In this document: one piece after another, positions 22,021 to 35,130 of the stretch
How positions within the stretch are numbered: the first letter of the stretch is position 1
How the letters are laid out: each line of letters opens with the position of its first letter
Assembly (NCBI GenBank): GCA_039881145.1
Contig: JAYKKI010000038.1
Coordinates: 706,001-770,000 of the forward strand
DNA from: Druceiella hillmani
Taxonomy: Eukaryota > Arthropoda > Insecta > Lepidoptera > Hepialidae
Length of the DNA stretch: 64,000 nucleotides
Direction of reading: 5' to 3'
Translations under genes and position numbers: made by a program
The notes under the pieces: generated by a model
Database searches by the model: none
The model's input: the letters and a program-made list of their open reading frames with translations, nothing else
Told to the model about the DNA's origin: nothing

Positions 22021-23700
22021 CCAAAATTATATCATCTTCCAAATTATACCAACCAAATAAAAATGAGAATAAAGAAAGGGCAGGCTAACTTTATTGAAAC
22101 AGAAAAGTATTCACAAATTTAAATTTAAATCTGAAGCTAAGAGGCAAAGTGCTCAATCTCTTTTTTATGGAGTAGAAGAGTGGAACTTAATGTCAACCAC
22201 CGCCAATCTGGAGGCATTTAAGTTGGGGGTGTATAGGTGAATCTTAAAAATATCATGGATAGACAGCGTAACGGGCATCGTTATCTTAAGGAAAATTAAC
22301 AAAAACTTGGAAATCATTGATATAATTAAAAACAGAAAATTATAACATTTTGTATGCATTACAGGAACATCAAGGTATGCCATGTTAAGACTGATCATTC
22401 GATATAAAATCAAAGGCAGAAGAGGTTTTGATAAATGTAAAAAATTATAATGTAGTAATACTTTTTCATCAAAACTAAGAATTATTTAGATTCACATATT
22501 AAAACTATATCCAATATTAGAGTAGCTATTATGTTTATCAAAGAAGTGAAAATACTTAAAGAAGAAGAATGAAAGTAATTAAACTCAAAAATATTATCGT
22601 TTAAAACAAAATCTGTCAGATACAGGTAGCAAAGTTATCCATACATTATTTGCATGTAAAGCTTATTCCATTCAAGTCATTGTAAAACTACGGGCATTTT
22701 GTATTTACAACGTGGTTATGAATTGTAAAGTTACGATTTATGATCGTATGGAGACCCCGCATCAGAATAACACACCAAGCTAAAGGGACTTTAGTAGGGA
22801 AGGAAATTATCACAGCCATTTGTTGAAATTAACATTTCGCTGAAATATTATTTAAACGTAGAGCCCATAAATGGCTAATACATATATCTTAGAGTCTCTA
22901 TAATTGGTTATATACTGTTTCAGATAATTCGCAAAAATCGATACTTGATCCATAGCTGGAAAGTCATGTATTATTGAATGAGAGAAGATTATTTTCATAT
23001 TAGTTACAAATAATAATTCAAATAATAATTAATTAGATTAAAGTAATAATTCCGACTATTCAGTCGGTTTAAAACAATACGCGTGCTAAACATAAATGAG
23101 ATAAAGCGGAACTTGCAAGCAAATACACGTGTAAAAAATAATCTCGATTATTATAGAGTTACCGGATCATAATTTCTCACTTCAATTTGTAATGCGCTAA
23201 ATGACATGCATGCTCTTTTCTAGTCCCATGTTGAGATTGAAGTTGATTGGATAATGTAGAATGAGGAAACATAAGACAACACCATCACAAACCTTCACTA
23301 AGGTAACGAGAATAAATTCGGTTCACTTCGCAAAGGTTGCTTAAATGCAAACTATACATCATTTCCCATACAAACTGTATATTGTCCTTAGCAAAGATTT
23401 ACATAACATTTTTGTTAGAATACGAGTTCACGCAAAATATTACGATTGGAATGGCAGATGGAATTTACAACAGTTATAAGTTCTATGTAGTATGTTAGTG
23501 TTCACAAAGGTATAGTAATTAATAATTTAAACAAAACTATGAATATTAAAAAAAAATATTACGATTAAATAAATGAAAAATAATATATCAGAATTTCCCA
23601 CAATCCATTGTGCCATGGCCTAATTTCATCCACAGCAAAAACAATGAGCGTTGCAAACAACCGCTCTAACCATTTGCGTGTTATGAATTATATATGCAAT

Positions 23701-23729
23701 ATTGGCATCAAAGGGAAAGTGATGCCAAT
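23701..23729. repeat. Hairpin: 10-bp perfect arms
   Basis: attggcatca (23,701-23,710) pairs with tgatgccaat (23,720-23,729). Spacer aagggaaag. Confidence 0.85.
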
Positions 23730-24319
23730 AAGCTGTGCCATGCACGAGTCCGGATGAAACAATGGTATATGATTACAATTTAAAATAGCACCTGAAATAT
23801 ATCCGCAGATTGTTTGGATTTATTATTTACGTACCATTTTATTTACCTTTGGCCGGTACGTTACAACTGGGATAAAATGATTGATTATTTTAAGAACTTA
23901 CATTTTGTATTTTATTGCAAAATTAATTTGTATTTAATGAGATATTTCTTATTCTTAATTTCTTAAAAATGTTGTTTTTGTTGACCATTCTTAGTCGACA
24001 AGCATGTTTTACTTCATATTATATCAATATATTATGTAATTTATGCTCGAATTATTAAAAAAGAAAATTTCTCCTGGCATTTGATTTCACAAATTTTGCT
24101 AATTTCATTTGACGATTAATTAAATCTAGGATACATTGGTATTTAAAATAAATTATTAATTAATCGAAATCTCTGTCCTATACGAATAAACAATGTATAT
24201 TTCAGTAAAAAATTGTTTATGTACTTAAACTCCAGCACAAGTAAAATATAAGAATGTCAAAGAAAGCACTGATCTATAAAATTTATTTACCGAATAAAGA
24301 AATATTGAACATTTTAATA

Positions 24320-24378
24320 AATACATGAAACTCATAGTTTCTTAACAAAAACTTAAGAAACTATGAGTTTCATGTATT
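24320..24378. repeat. Foldback: 26-bp perfect arms, 7-bp spacer
   Basis: Left arm 24,320-24,345 (aatacatgaaactcatagtt...) is the exact reverse complement of right arm 24,353-24,378. Spacer caaaaac. Confidence 0.96.
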
Positions 24379-24915
24379 CCAATTAACTTTGTACATATTT
24401 CAAGTTTTCGGGGAATGATAATTCATTATTATTGAACTTGATCACGGTTTAACATTTTTAATATTTGATATAAATACACAAATAAATTTGATCCATGAAC
24501 GTAAAATTATTAAATTGTTAATAAGTCAAAATATTTATTCTCATTGTATGAAATAGACATTTGATCCAATGATTAGTCCAATGAGACGAATTCTTCATGT
24601 TTGTGATGTAATTAATAGAGGTTTAATAAATAATGTTACTCATTATTCAATCGAATTAAAGAAGCGCATGGTTTTAGCAGAATATAAAAGGGCGTTAAAT
24701 TTTTCTTGGGCTTTACTTTTTACGAAGGGTTGCCACGTAAATGCTTTGTCACTGTTTTTAGGAGCGGAAATAGCAGATTAAAATCTTTCAAGTTTTGGAG
24801 AATTTAAGTAGGTGACCGACAACCACGTTAGATTTGCTCAATTTATTTTTCAGTCTATCTACTTCTTATAGGAAGAGGATTACATATTTTTGTAAAATTT
24901 ATCTATGTTTGCAAT

Positions 24916-24917
<2 letters not shown>

Positions 24918-24964
<47 letters not shown>

Positions 24965-25040
24965 ATATATATAAATATATATATACGTATATATATATAT
25001 ATATATATCTATATATATATATATATATATATACATATAT
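24918..25040. repeat. Compound (TA)n-(GT)n-(TA)n array
   Basis: (TA)n to about 24,952, (GT)n to 24,964, then further TA runs interrupted by taaat, tacg, tcta and taca. Confidence 0.95.
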
Positions 25041-25348
25041 TGATAGAGCTTTTTGCGCATTTACTTAGAGTTTAAATGTATGTACACATGATATTACTGC
25101 AAATCAATAAAAACCGATCTTGTTTTGTCGTAGGACGTAATACTGCCACATAGGTAATTATAATAACTATAATAAGATTACTTCATTAATTACTGTTTTT
25201 GGGTTTATTCAAATACTTAAAATTAGAAAATAAATTTTCTAAATTTCTGATGTTTTACTATTAAATTATTTATACTACTAAATTTTACAATTTTGGAAAT
25301 TTTATCATGTTTGATGTGCTTACAAAACAATTCAGTAGAAAAATAAAC

Positions 25349-25576
25349 CATGATGTATCCATATTCACGTTATGGAAGAATATGCATTTTTTTCTCTTGC
25401 CAATTCATGATCACCTAGTATCTGCTATGATTCGAACAAATGCGATCACAGTATAATTTACTATGACGTGTCTACATTCAACTTATAAAAAAATACGCAT
25501 TTTTTCACTTTGCCAACTCATAATCGCCTGTTAGGTGCGATGATTCGAACAAATGCGGTCACAGTGTTATTTTTGA
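25349..25576 (+). repeat. Diverged tandem duplication, about 113-bp period
   Basis: Two adjacent copies share cattca-gttat/acttat, aata-gcatttttt, ttgccaa-tcat-atc-cct and gattcgaacaaatgcg-tcac. The last word ends its aaa at 25,440 in copy 1 and 25,553 in copy 2, which gives the period. The copies differ at many sites, so the duplication is old. Confidence 0.8.
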
Positions 25577-26932
25577 CTAACAAATAATCACTTGATGGCA
25601 CTATCACCAAACAAACTCTTTCTTACTTATACGCGCCTGGTACTTCAGACAAGTAAATTGATAAAAAAATGTTTAAATGAGCAAGTTCAGAATGTCGATT
25701 TTTTGTTGCATCGTTGCCAACTTAAACCTGTATTTTTAAAATTGCACTCTCATAATTTTTTCAAAACGAGCATGATTTCGATATGTGTCCGTATGCCACG
25801 GTTTTTCCCCAGGAACTATTATTGCCGTCAACATAGAATTTGGTACAGTTCTTTTATGTAGAGCTTTCTTGTCAAAGTGATGTTTAAATTAGGGATGTAA
25901 ATTTTAAAGTGGCGTAACAAGTTTCAGTGGTCAAAGCGTCTCAGAAAGTATTTTAGTATGCGTTACGTCTCGGAAAGTAAGCTTTATATTTCTTTACTTA
26001 TTAAATAAAGCATTCTTATTACCTAATCTCCAAAGTTTGCATACAAATAATTCATATTGACATAACGTCTTTTATAAATTACCGGCAAATAAACAAATTT
26101 GACATTCAGTCTTAATTGTTTTTTCTCTCCGACTCCCTAATTTCCCGACAATAATCATGTCTATAAATGTATATCAATAAAGTAAAGTAGGTACTAAACA
26201 ACATGTATCCTTTAAAGTTTTTTTTGCTATATTAATAAATTATTTATTTATTTAACTATTGCCACATTAGCTCGCTATAAGGTGTTTACGTTTGACGTTC
26301 AATCGAAAACGACATGTAGGAATACAGTGGCTGTAGTGTGCGGAGATAAGATTTGTCGACTATTGTCAGCGCGAGGTATGGTATTGTAATCAGGGAAACA
26401 ATTTGTACGCAAGCAGATATCGTTACAGGCTATCCTCAGCAAGGTATTTTTTGAATTGTGTTCGATATATATGATTCGGTTATTGAATTTAATTATATTT
26501 TACCGTAATCTCATAAGATAATCGGTCCCCTCATTATTTTTAATATCTGCCTTCTCTTATTGTTATTTACGATTTGTTATTCGTATCATTATTTTCAATT
26601 TTTAATAAAATTAACCTAACAAGAAAGTAGAATTTCGTAACTATCAAGCAAAATAAATTAAAGTATTGTTGAAAATACTTGGGTTTGTATACATTCTCGT
26701 AACGAAATAACAGTGTCAATAATTTAAAATAAAGTTGACTAAGTAATACTATGACCATATTAAATGTGCACTGTGTTATTATTTTCTGGGGTTAAATCAA
26801 AGGAAATACAATAAATTTTAAAATCTACGTAAATAGTACAAAAAATCATTATTCAAATATAATATGTTGTAAAATAATTTTCATTTTACCTACATTATAA
26901 AATACTTTTTCCTAATATATTTGAACCGAAAG

Positions 26933-26991
26933 CAGTGGATGTGGCCACCGGCAACGATGACCTAGGTTCTAATAATATGGACAGTTTACAA
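26933..26991 (+). other. Candidate short exon of an unknown host gene
   Basis: A GC-richer island inside AT-rich DNA. It is preceded by a pyrimidine-rich stretch (actttttcctaat) and AG (26,931-26,932 or 26,934-26,935), and followed by a consensus splice donor, CAA then gtgagt, at 26,992. Of the three plus frames only one is open through the island, reading VDVATGNDDLGSNNMDSLQ; the other two hit TAG or TGA. I do not recognise the peptide. The size (56-59 bases) is small for an exon, and a chance match is quite possible. If real, the surrounding 20-60 kb would be intron. Confidence 0.28.
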
Positions 26992-29900
26992 GTGAGTTTG
27001 ATTGAAAATTTTTAAGTTACCTTAATCAGTATATTTTACTATTATATGGTAAGGACCATTTTCATTTATTTTATTTGACCAATAAACAAAAGAATGTGGA
27101 AATAAATTATGTGGATATAGATGATGTGGATAATAAATATACATTAAATTTCTAGATGTCCCTACTCTAATTTAAATTAAATCTGAATAAAAATTCTTTA
27201 CGAAACCAAAATTTGCTTTACCTTCAGTTTTATTTCGATCGGAATCGTAATCTTGATGATTAAATCTCATTGACAGAAATCATTCCTTGCCTAAACATTT
27301 TATCCTAAAGTGTAATAATCCGATTAAGTTATAAACCATAAGTCAATGCAAAAATGTAAAGGTCTCTAATAAGAAAAAATATACGAGCCGAAACGATAAC
27401 AAACATACTTAATAATTTGTGGGAGCAAGGAAGGAAATTAGCAGACATGAAAATTCATAGTTGAATGTTTTCTTCATAATGGACAGAAAATCAGAATCAA
27501 TACGACGAAGAAGCTACAGAGGTTAAAACGAATGTAATTTGTAGCAAATAATAATATTTGTGATCTTTCTATCCATTGGTAATCTAATTTTTGACTTTAA
27601 TCTAGTCGATAAAACTAGTGCAATAAATTCATTTTATTTTATATATTTTAATAGCAATATTAAAAGAAATGAAAAATAGCATGAAAAGAAACCTTCTTAA
27701 AGTTCTTCCTCCAAAAGCTCGCCTAAATATGCTATAATATAAGGTTTACACAAACTTACTTTGATTATTTTGGTTCTGAGAGCGATGTCTAGTATTAGCA
27801 TTTTTATTTTGCTCCATTTAAAACAATTTTATTTATATTTCAAAGATACTTGTTTAAACGAAGAATCGCTGGGCTGTTTAAGATCCACGATTGGTTTGGT
27901 CTTTTAATTGCCAATGTTGCGCCTTTCGTTTTTTTTCTAGCATTCGTTTAATTTATTTATATATTTTAATATTGTTTTAGTGTTTTTGTGGCCACGTAAA
28001 TGTCATATAATTTAACTTAAACCGTAAGTGTATACCATGTGCAATTATACCACATTGTTCATAAAATAAAAATTAAGATATAATTTAATGTGTAATGCTT
28101 TGTCATTAAAAATGACTTTATTTTTTAATTTGCTCTTTAAAAAAACCTAAAGAGAAAGAAGACGGTATAAGATTGATAAAGGGAAACGTTGAATATTTTT
28201 ATTGCGGAATCAGGATACATCCTACAATAAACATTAGTCATTGAAGACATCTTTACATAATAAACGTTACGGCGATTGTATCGACAATATCTAATAAAAT
28301 ATTTTACGTTCATCTACGTGCTTAAACAACGACGTCGTACAAAAGCATTTCAATGTTCCTGCCTAAGTTAATTTTGATATACGAGCCTGTCAAAAGAACT
28401 TGCGGTTGCCGCTACAGAAAGCTTTAGGTACAGCAGTTGACGAAATTAAAGTTATATTTTAAAGAGCCTAATTTCTTAATTTTACATGTGAAAAGTAGGA
28501 AAAATATTGCCCCTGAATATGTTTAGGTTTTTTTTTAAACAGGGATTAAATTCATATAAAGGTAAATAAATAATTGGTAACTAGATATCCTTCAATATAG
28601 GCAATTACATTTTCGTCAGAATTATTTATTTAATCTGCTAAACAAATGTCTTTGTGTTGATTACTTTCTGAGAGATTTTAACTAAATAACTTAAACTGGT
28701 GGCAAATAACTGATTTTTTATCCCATGTTTTCATTGCATTATCAAAATTTTGACATAAATCATCATTATGATCATCATTTCGAATTTGTTTTCCTTTACG
28801 TGTTAAAATTTCAACTTTTGTAGAGTAAAATGTAGAAAAAGGTGTCTTCCCCTGTGCCGGCTTTTCAACTGCTTCAAAATACTCAAATTAAAAATGAAAC
28901 TAATTTCCATCCTCGAAAAACGTGTAAAATTCGAAGACTGGAATACAACCAGACATGCGTTTTTCAAACATCGGTTATTTCCTTTCCTTTGATTTTATTA
29001 TGTCTTCTTTCTCAAAAGCAAATATGTTCACTATTTTGTTAAATTTTTTGCTTTTTAAAATTCATTAATCTTGCACCGTCTTATTCTTTCTACTTACATT
29101 TTTAAACCAGATGTTAAAAAATAAATTAAAGTTAACTTATGTTTCATTTTTACTTCCATGTGCTCTCATTGTATTACATAACTTTTGTTACATAAACTTA
29201 ATTTGAAATAAAGAAATCAAGGAAAGCGCTCAAGGGATAAAATAAATATACATACACTGAATGAGGTCGCCGAAATTGGTAAAAATTTATCTTCAATTTA
29301 ATGCCGAGTGTACAAATGTTTTATTCGTAAAATCTATTGACACATTAATAGCTATGGTACATTACTGAGTGTTATGATATGCTACGAGAATCATAGTGTA
29401 GGTTTAATCTGTGTAGTCGTATCAATTATTCTTATCTTAGCTCTTTCTTTCGCCGTCCTTGCATCAGTCTTTGTTTTAGAAATATGTAAAGCAATTTAAA
29501 TATATACGTAAAGCGCAAATGCATGGTATTTTATCATAATATGTCTCACATTATATTACCATATAGGCTTTGGTCATGTTTCAAATGCATAAGCTGTTTA
29601 CTTCACACGTGTTTTCGTACATAGTGTTAACAACGTGTTTTCATGATAGTATTATATGAAATTTGGTCATAAGATGGTACGTTTACTTTCTTGAGAATGA
29701 AGCATAAATTCTAAGTAATTAATTAAAAAAAAAATAAATAGCAATTTTTTTAAATATTGTACATTCCAATTAAAGAAATCCAACAAAAAAATAATAAATA
29801 CGTGTTTGTATAATTTAGTCAACATTTGCAATTAAGATTTTTACTAAATTTTAAATTACAGAAATCTCAGAATGATTAGAAGAATTGTATATAGAAATAG

Positions 29901-31497
29901 TATGTAAGTAAAAAAAAAGAAAGAGGGCATTGAATTCAATTATTATACGCACTAAGTGCTAAAAGCATAGAACTGCAAACCACAACATATTTGGTAATAT
30001 AACAAAATGAAACTTTTTAATTTAAGTATTAAATTGAAATAAATTTAAATAATCGATTAGTAAAGTTTACCTATGAAATTAAAATAGACGTATGAATTAA
30101 ACTTAAAAAATTCATAATTATATCTACATTGCACGAAACACATATTTTGTAATTGCCAATTTTTCTAATGAAGTTCAATCTAGTTCTTTGAAAGTCCAGA
30201 ACTAGTTCTTTTAGTTTGTTGTTTGTACCTAAGAAAAACATTAACTTTCTTTATAAACTTTCCAGGCTCAAAATGGTCAGTCTTATCTCTTAAAAGACGC
30301 GTATTTAAAAAGTTGACCGTTTATAAAACCAAAACCGACTCGACATTATGACTATTACTACCGTTATTTATCTATATCTAGTCAACCATTTTATTAATCT
30401 ATAGAAACGTAACGAAAAATAAATATATCTATTAATTCACAGAATATTTAAATAGCTTAAAAAATAAATAAATAACGTAAATATAGGAATCACAGACAAG
30501 CAATTACAGATGAACAATCACAGAATAGAAACAAATTGATTTTCAGAAACTTTCAGTAAATACTCAAATTTTCCAAAAAACTAAATCATTTTAAAACATA
30601 AAGAAACTACAAGCTAATATCAACATGAATTTTATTTAAACATTAAAATTCATCCAGTCATTAAAATTTCAAATTTATATGTTAACTTATAAACATATAA
30701 CGTTTCTCTATGATACAAATGATTTACGAGTAAAACAAGATAACTGACTGATCGAAATTTGCAACTTATTGATTTAAATCTTTTAGTTTCGATGTATTTT
30801 GACAAATCAGTTCTTTCGGATTGAATAAGATCGAAACGAACGAGACCCATGACCTTAAGGTTAATCATTCTAGTACATTTAGTATCGCATCTCTTGAGAA
30901 AATCATTATATACCTTCTTGTACCCGCGCAGGAATAGCTTGTAAAAAAGTGCCGGGTTTATAAGTAGCTAACATAATATTGTGCTTGAAAATAATCTTTG
31001 GTAATGTTTAAATATAGGAAATTAGTAATACTTACTAAAAAATTAAATATTTGACGCATTCTCATTTCTTAATTTTTAAAAATACTCGCCCCAATGAACT
31101 ATTTCCGACAACATCCTGACAAACTTGGATATTTTTACGACTTCCTTTGCATATATAAGTACACCTTTAAATAAAATTCGATTGTTTTTGGTTTTGAGTT
31201 AAGATACATATTACGTTTAAATTTTAAATTCCAATCTTGTTTTATTTAGGTGTTAGAAGATTATAATAATCTAATGAGCAGGCGGATGGACGGATAGTAT
31301 TGCCATAACAAGATGTTTTCGTTCAAATCAGTGTGCAATTTCAGTAAGTTGAAGGTTTTAAAAATAAGGCAAAAAAAATATACAATATAAATTAACATGT
31401 CAGTAAACGGTAATCCACAGTTCAAGTGTTTGCAAAACTGCACGTGCATGACATGTAAAATTTACATTACGAGCCACTTTTGAACTTCCTTTATATG

Positions 31498-32170
31498 TAC
31501 GAAAGTAGGACAAAAATTCACGGAATATAAAGGATGGCGAGGTGTGGGGGTTGCTTACTTTCAAAGCCGCTAATGAGCGATTGCGCCCAGCTCCTCGGAT
31601 CTTGTTGAAAAACTTGTATTGGAAGATGTCCGATTAAAAAAGAAGTTTGACCGTTTTCTGGGACGCAGAGGACATCCTTCTCAATGACTTCAAAGTTAAA
31701 GGTGTTTCCATAGTGGGTGAGTATTGCGGTGGTCTACTAGAGTAGTATAAAAAAGCATGAAAGAGAAAATTTTAAATTAACTAAAGGTATGTTGCTTGGG
31801 CATCAAACCCTTATATATAATAGCCGTGTTGCGATGTCTGCTCATCAAAAGTGCCGCTTTGAAATATTACAACAACCACCTTACAGCCCAAGATTGGCTC
31901 TCTGCGACTATAACTTGTTGCCAAAAATAGAAAAGGAGCTTCGTGGATAAAATACAGAGACTATGAAAGGATCAAATGTGTCAGATCTACAATTTCAGCT
32001 TATTTTCAAGATGAAGAGAAAATATTTTTTGAAAGTATAAATAAATTAACCCACAGATCTGAGAAATTTATTAGGGTTAAGGGAGAATATATTGAAAAGG
32101 AAAAATAGTACTTGATTTTTTGATCTTTGTTCCACCTCATTCCGGGAACTTTTTTGACCTCTTCTCGTTA
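31498..32170 (+). mobile_element. Internally deleted mariner element with both ends
   Basis: About 0.67 kb, half the length of a normal mariner (about 1.3 kb). The left end, tacgaaagtaggacaaaaat from 31,498, matches the reverse complement of the right end (32,169 leftward: aacgagaagaggtcaaaaaa, then gttcccggaat), as typical mariner ends do. TA is present at both ends (31,498-31,499 and 32,169-32,170). The first part of the gene is missing. Confidence 0.85.
31655..32109 (+). pseudogene. mariner transposase, C-terminal half, broken
   Basis: Recognisable pieces are VFWDAEDILLNDFKVKG, then GEYCGGLLE (family: VFWDxxGILLxDFLxKGxTINGEYY). In a second frame come NSRVAMSAHQKC, ILQQPPYSPRLALCDYNLLP and KIEKELRG (family: HPPYSPDLAPxDYxLFPxLKxxLxG). 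In a third frame come AYFQDEEKIFFESINKL and FIRVKGEYIEKEK at the C-terminus. The SPDLAP aspartate is arginine (SPRLAL), the HDNAPAHT block with the second aspartate is unrecognisable, and there are several stops (TAG, TGA, TAA between 31,735 and 31,775). The N-terminal DNA-binding region and first catalytic aspartate fall in the deleted part. Confidence 0.85.
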
Positions 32171-32544
32171 AGGAGTAATTGAAATACATTAATAACATTT
32201 CGCAGATGTAACAAGATATAACAACATTAAAGAAAATAACGAATTTTATTCAGTTAGCTTTGCGATATGTAATGGTACGGACTTCCAAAAATCATTGATT
32301 TTGGTACATAATAACTCATAATTTAGAATAGAATTTTGAAATTTCGAATAAAGTAGGAAATTTCAAATACACATTATGTACGCGCATATCAGATCAAGTA
32401 AGAAAATATTGAAATCTGTGGAAAGCAGTGGCGAACCCCTAAAAAATGCGATAGTATTTTTTTTTTGTAATACTGAGATTTGAAGTCAACTATTTTTTTA
32501 CCATTCTAGATATTTTATCATCAGAGATATGAAGCTAAGAAAAT

Positions 32545-32740
32545 GTGTGCCCCCCATTTATTTCCCAAACTACTCAACCTAAAATTATGACGAAATATAG
32601 GTTTTTAGAAGCCCACGCAAAGATTATTGAAAAACTATATTTTACGTCCACAAAAGATACAATATGCAATATATTTACATTTTCTATTTTCAAAGCAGAT
32701 TTTAGAAATCATGCGAGGTACAAATTTGATAGTTGACTTG
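32545..32740 (+). repeat. Dispersed repeat family E, fragment
   Basis: Starts at a C-run (gtgccccccattt) followed by ccaaactactcaacctaaaa. Continues with gaaaaactatatttta-cgtccacaaaagataca and atatgcaatatatttac. Block order matches 10,290-10,545. Confidence 0.6.
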
Positions 32741-32974
32741 GTTTTTTCTTATATTTTGCACATGTCTTACACCACCATTTTTTTCAAACATTAGTATAAC
32801 AATCAAGGAGCAGTTAAATAATGGTACTTAAACAAGTTTTCCTCATTTTATATATCATGTGGAATATCATTTTGAAATGTTTGTTATGAGGAATACAATT
32901 TTTTTTTTTAAATTTTCAATTGCATATTAAAAATACATTTTTACAAATATGCAAAAATATAGTATTCCACATCC

Positions 32975-33250
32975 TGGTTTCCTTAAATACTGAGCCAATT
33001 ATGAAAAAACAAGGTTGGTAAAATCTGGCTAAAAGATTACAGTAAAATTATAGCGAAAAATTTTGAGATATGTGAAATCTCAAAATTTTTCAAATATGCA
33101 CCGTGCTTTACGCCTGTGAAATATATGGCTTATAATAGATTTCAATTTATTTATATTGTAAAAAATAATATTTGGATTTATTTGAAAATTTTGACAGGAA
33201 ATTATTTTACATTATTTATTTTCACAAATAATACCCGCAAACGCGTAGAT
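32975..33250 (+). repeat. Dispersed repeat family E, copy carrying a hairpin
   Basis: tactgagccaattatgaaaa, aacaaggttggtaaaatctg, attacagtaaaatta, caaatatgcaccgtg and ctttacgcctgtgaaatata are in the same order as in the 10,700-11,000 copy. The hairpin at 33,055-33,091 lies inside it. Confidence 0.65.
33055..33091. repeat. Hairpin: 15-bp arms, 7-bp spacer
   Basis: gaaaaattttgagat (33,055-33,069) pairs with atctcaaaatttttc (33,077-33,091). Confidence 0.88.
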
Positions 33251-35091
33251 ATATAGATACTCATGTAGTAAAATAAGCTCTCTTCTTTTTATATTTAAAT
33301 TATTTTTCATTAAAACTAATGTTTTTGTGCACTAACCTTCAGTTAGGGGTGAGACCTGTTTTGGTAAGTAATTATTTGGCACGATTTTTCAATTGACTTT
33401 GAAATCAGAGATTTACCTTCAAATGCGCTCAACTTATCTTATTAGCACGTTAATCTGAATAAAACCTGAATTATATTATTATAGGTGAGGGAAATTTTTT
33501 TGTTCATTTCCATAAAAATTCCTCTATTAATATACAGAATTTATATTTGTAACTGTCTTAGTTTCTAAAGTGGTTTCTATTTTAATATGTGGATGCCAGA
33601 GCACCGTACAAAAATAAAATGGCCCAAGTATTTGCTTCATCAACCAAAGTCATTTATTTCATAAAAAAATTAAAAGAGCTTCCCCGTTTTTCAAATTTGT
33701 GAAGGAAACAAAGCAGAAACTGAAGTTAATATCTAGATTTTCCAAATCAATATTTTTTTAAAACTAAAAGAAGGACTAGCGTAAACTTCGTCCTTTTGTA
33801 AATTGTAGTTAAAATATTAGTGAATAAATTGTATCAATTGTGTGATAAATTAAAGAGATTTTAAAGGATAATATACTTTTACTAATATAGTTACTAATAT
33901 AATACTTGTGCTTTAATATCAAATAATGGGGGTTTGAATGACGATTTGAATAAAGTGTCAGCGCGATATGAATAAACACTAGCGGTTCAATGATTTGTAG
34001 AAACGAAAACTTCGGAAAAAAATCCAAGGAAGCGAGATAATACATTTGTTTTAGTAAATTCAAGTGCAGATCTAGCGGCGGCGTTGTGAAATAATCTAGG
34101 TAAAAGGTCATGAAAATTTGTTTTTATTGAATATATCGTTTTTCATAGTTCGGAGATAAATAAAGGTTATTATGAATATTACTGATCGTAAAAATTACAA
34201 TGTAAAAGCACAAAATCAACTTATTTTCTATTTAAAAATCTAGTTCTATTGACAGTATTATCAAGACGACAATTGCAAAATAAAGGTAGTTATTTATAAA
34301 TTATCACATTACGATAAATGTGAATCACTTAAAAACATGGTATTGATTTAAATATAAATATATCATTACCAAATATTTATTAACTTTAAAATGTGAATCA
34401 TTTGTGCGTCGTTCATAAACAGAATCCATATAATGTCAAAGCATTAGAATATCACATATCCTCAAAAAACTCAAGTCGTTATCAGAGAGGAAATATTTTG
34501 TGGACTACAAATTGATAATAGATCATTAATAAGGAAAGGGTTCAAAAATGATTTTTCTGGTTTACACGAAAATAACCCATTATCATGTAATTTTACGAAA
34601 GGAAAATCTAAAGAGGAAAATTATCGAGTTGATGAATATGCCTACTACGTACCTATATACAATATGCCCACTACGTTTCCTATACGTAACTAGGAATATT
34701 TATTTGTTTGTATATAGAATCTAATTGCAGAATCGTTTTGCTTGGTAATGAAAATTTAATAGGTATGACTTATATTTCTCGGAGAATATTTTAGAAGGTA
34801 TGTAATTATAGTAGATCGCGAAATGATATAGCAGCGAACATTTAGAAAGGCAGTATACAGTATGGAATGTTCTTTACGCCATATTTATGTGGTTTGAGTT
34901 ATCATAAACCAATCACCTAAATTATAAAACTAAGGAGAAAGTATAAGATATATAAATCATTTCAATAGTCTTAACAAATCAATTTGAAAAGATAAACCTG
35001 TTGCCCATAGTCTGCTCATAATAAGTATTTATTTTTTAACATTAATATCATCAGTTCGATGATTACGAACGTCATTGTTACATGAGGCGAG

Positions 35092-35130
35092 ATAAACAGA
35101 CAATATTTCATAAAAATATTGCCTGTTTAT
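35092..35130. repeat. Hairpin: 17-bp arms, 5-bp spacer
   Basis: ataaacagacaatattt (35,092-35,108) pairs with aaatattgcctgtttat (35,114-35,130) with one mismatch. Confidence 0.88.

Larger units (their letters stand above)
21355..31497. other. Long AT-rich non-coding stretch
   Basis: No gene identified over about 10 kb. The open frames are short, overlap on both strands and lack recognisable motifs. It holds foldbacks (21,947-22,020, 23,701-23,729, 24,320-24,378), a TA/GT array (24,918-25,040), a diverged 113-bp tandem duplication (25,349-25,576) and one exon-like island (26,933-26,991). The GC-richer patches at 26,290-26,450 and 28,320-28,450 remain unexplained. Confidence 0.65.

Noticed and set aside
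25690..25760. Third unit of the 113-bp tandem
   Set aside because: Shares only gttgccaactta; the spacing (about 205 bases) does not fit the period and the remaining words are absent.
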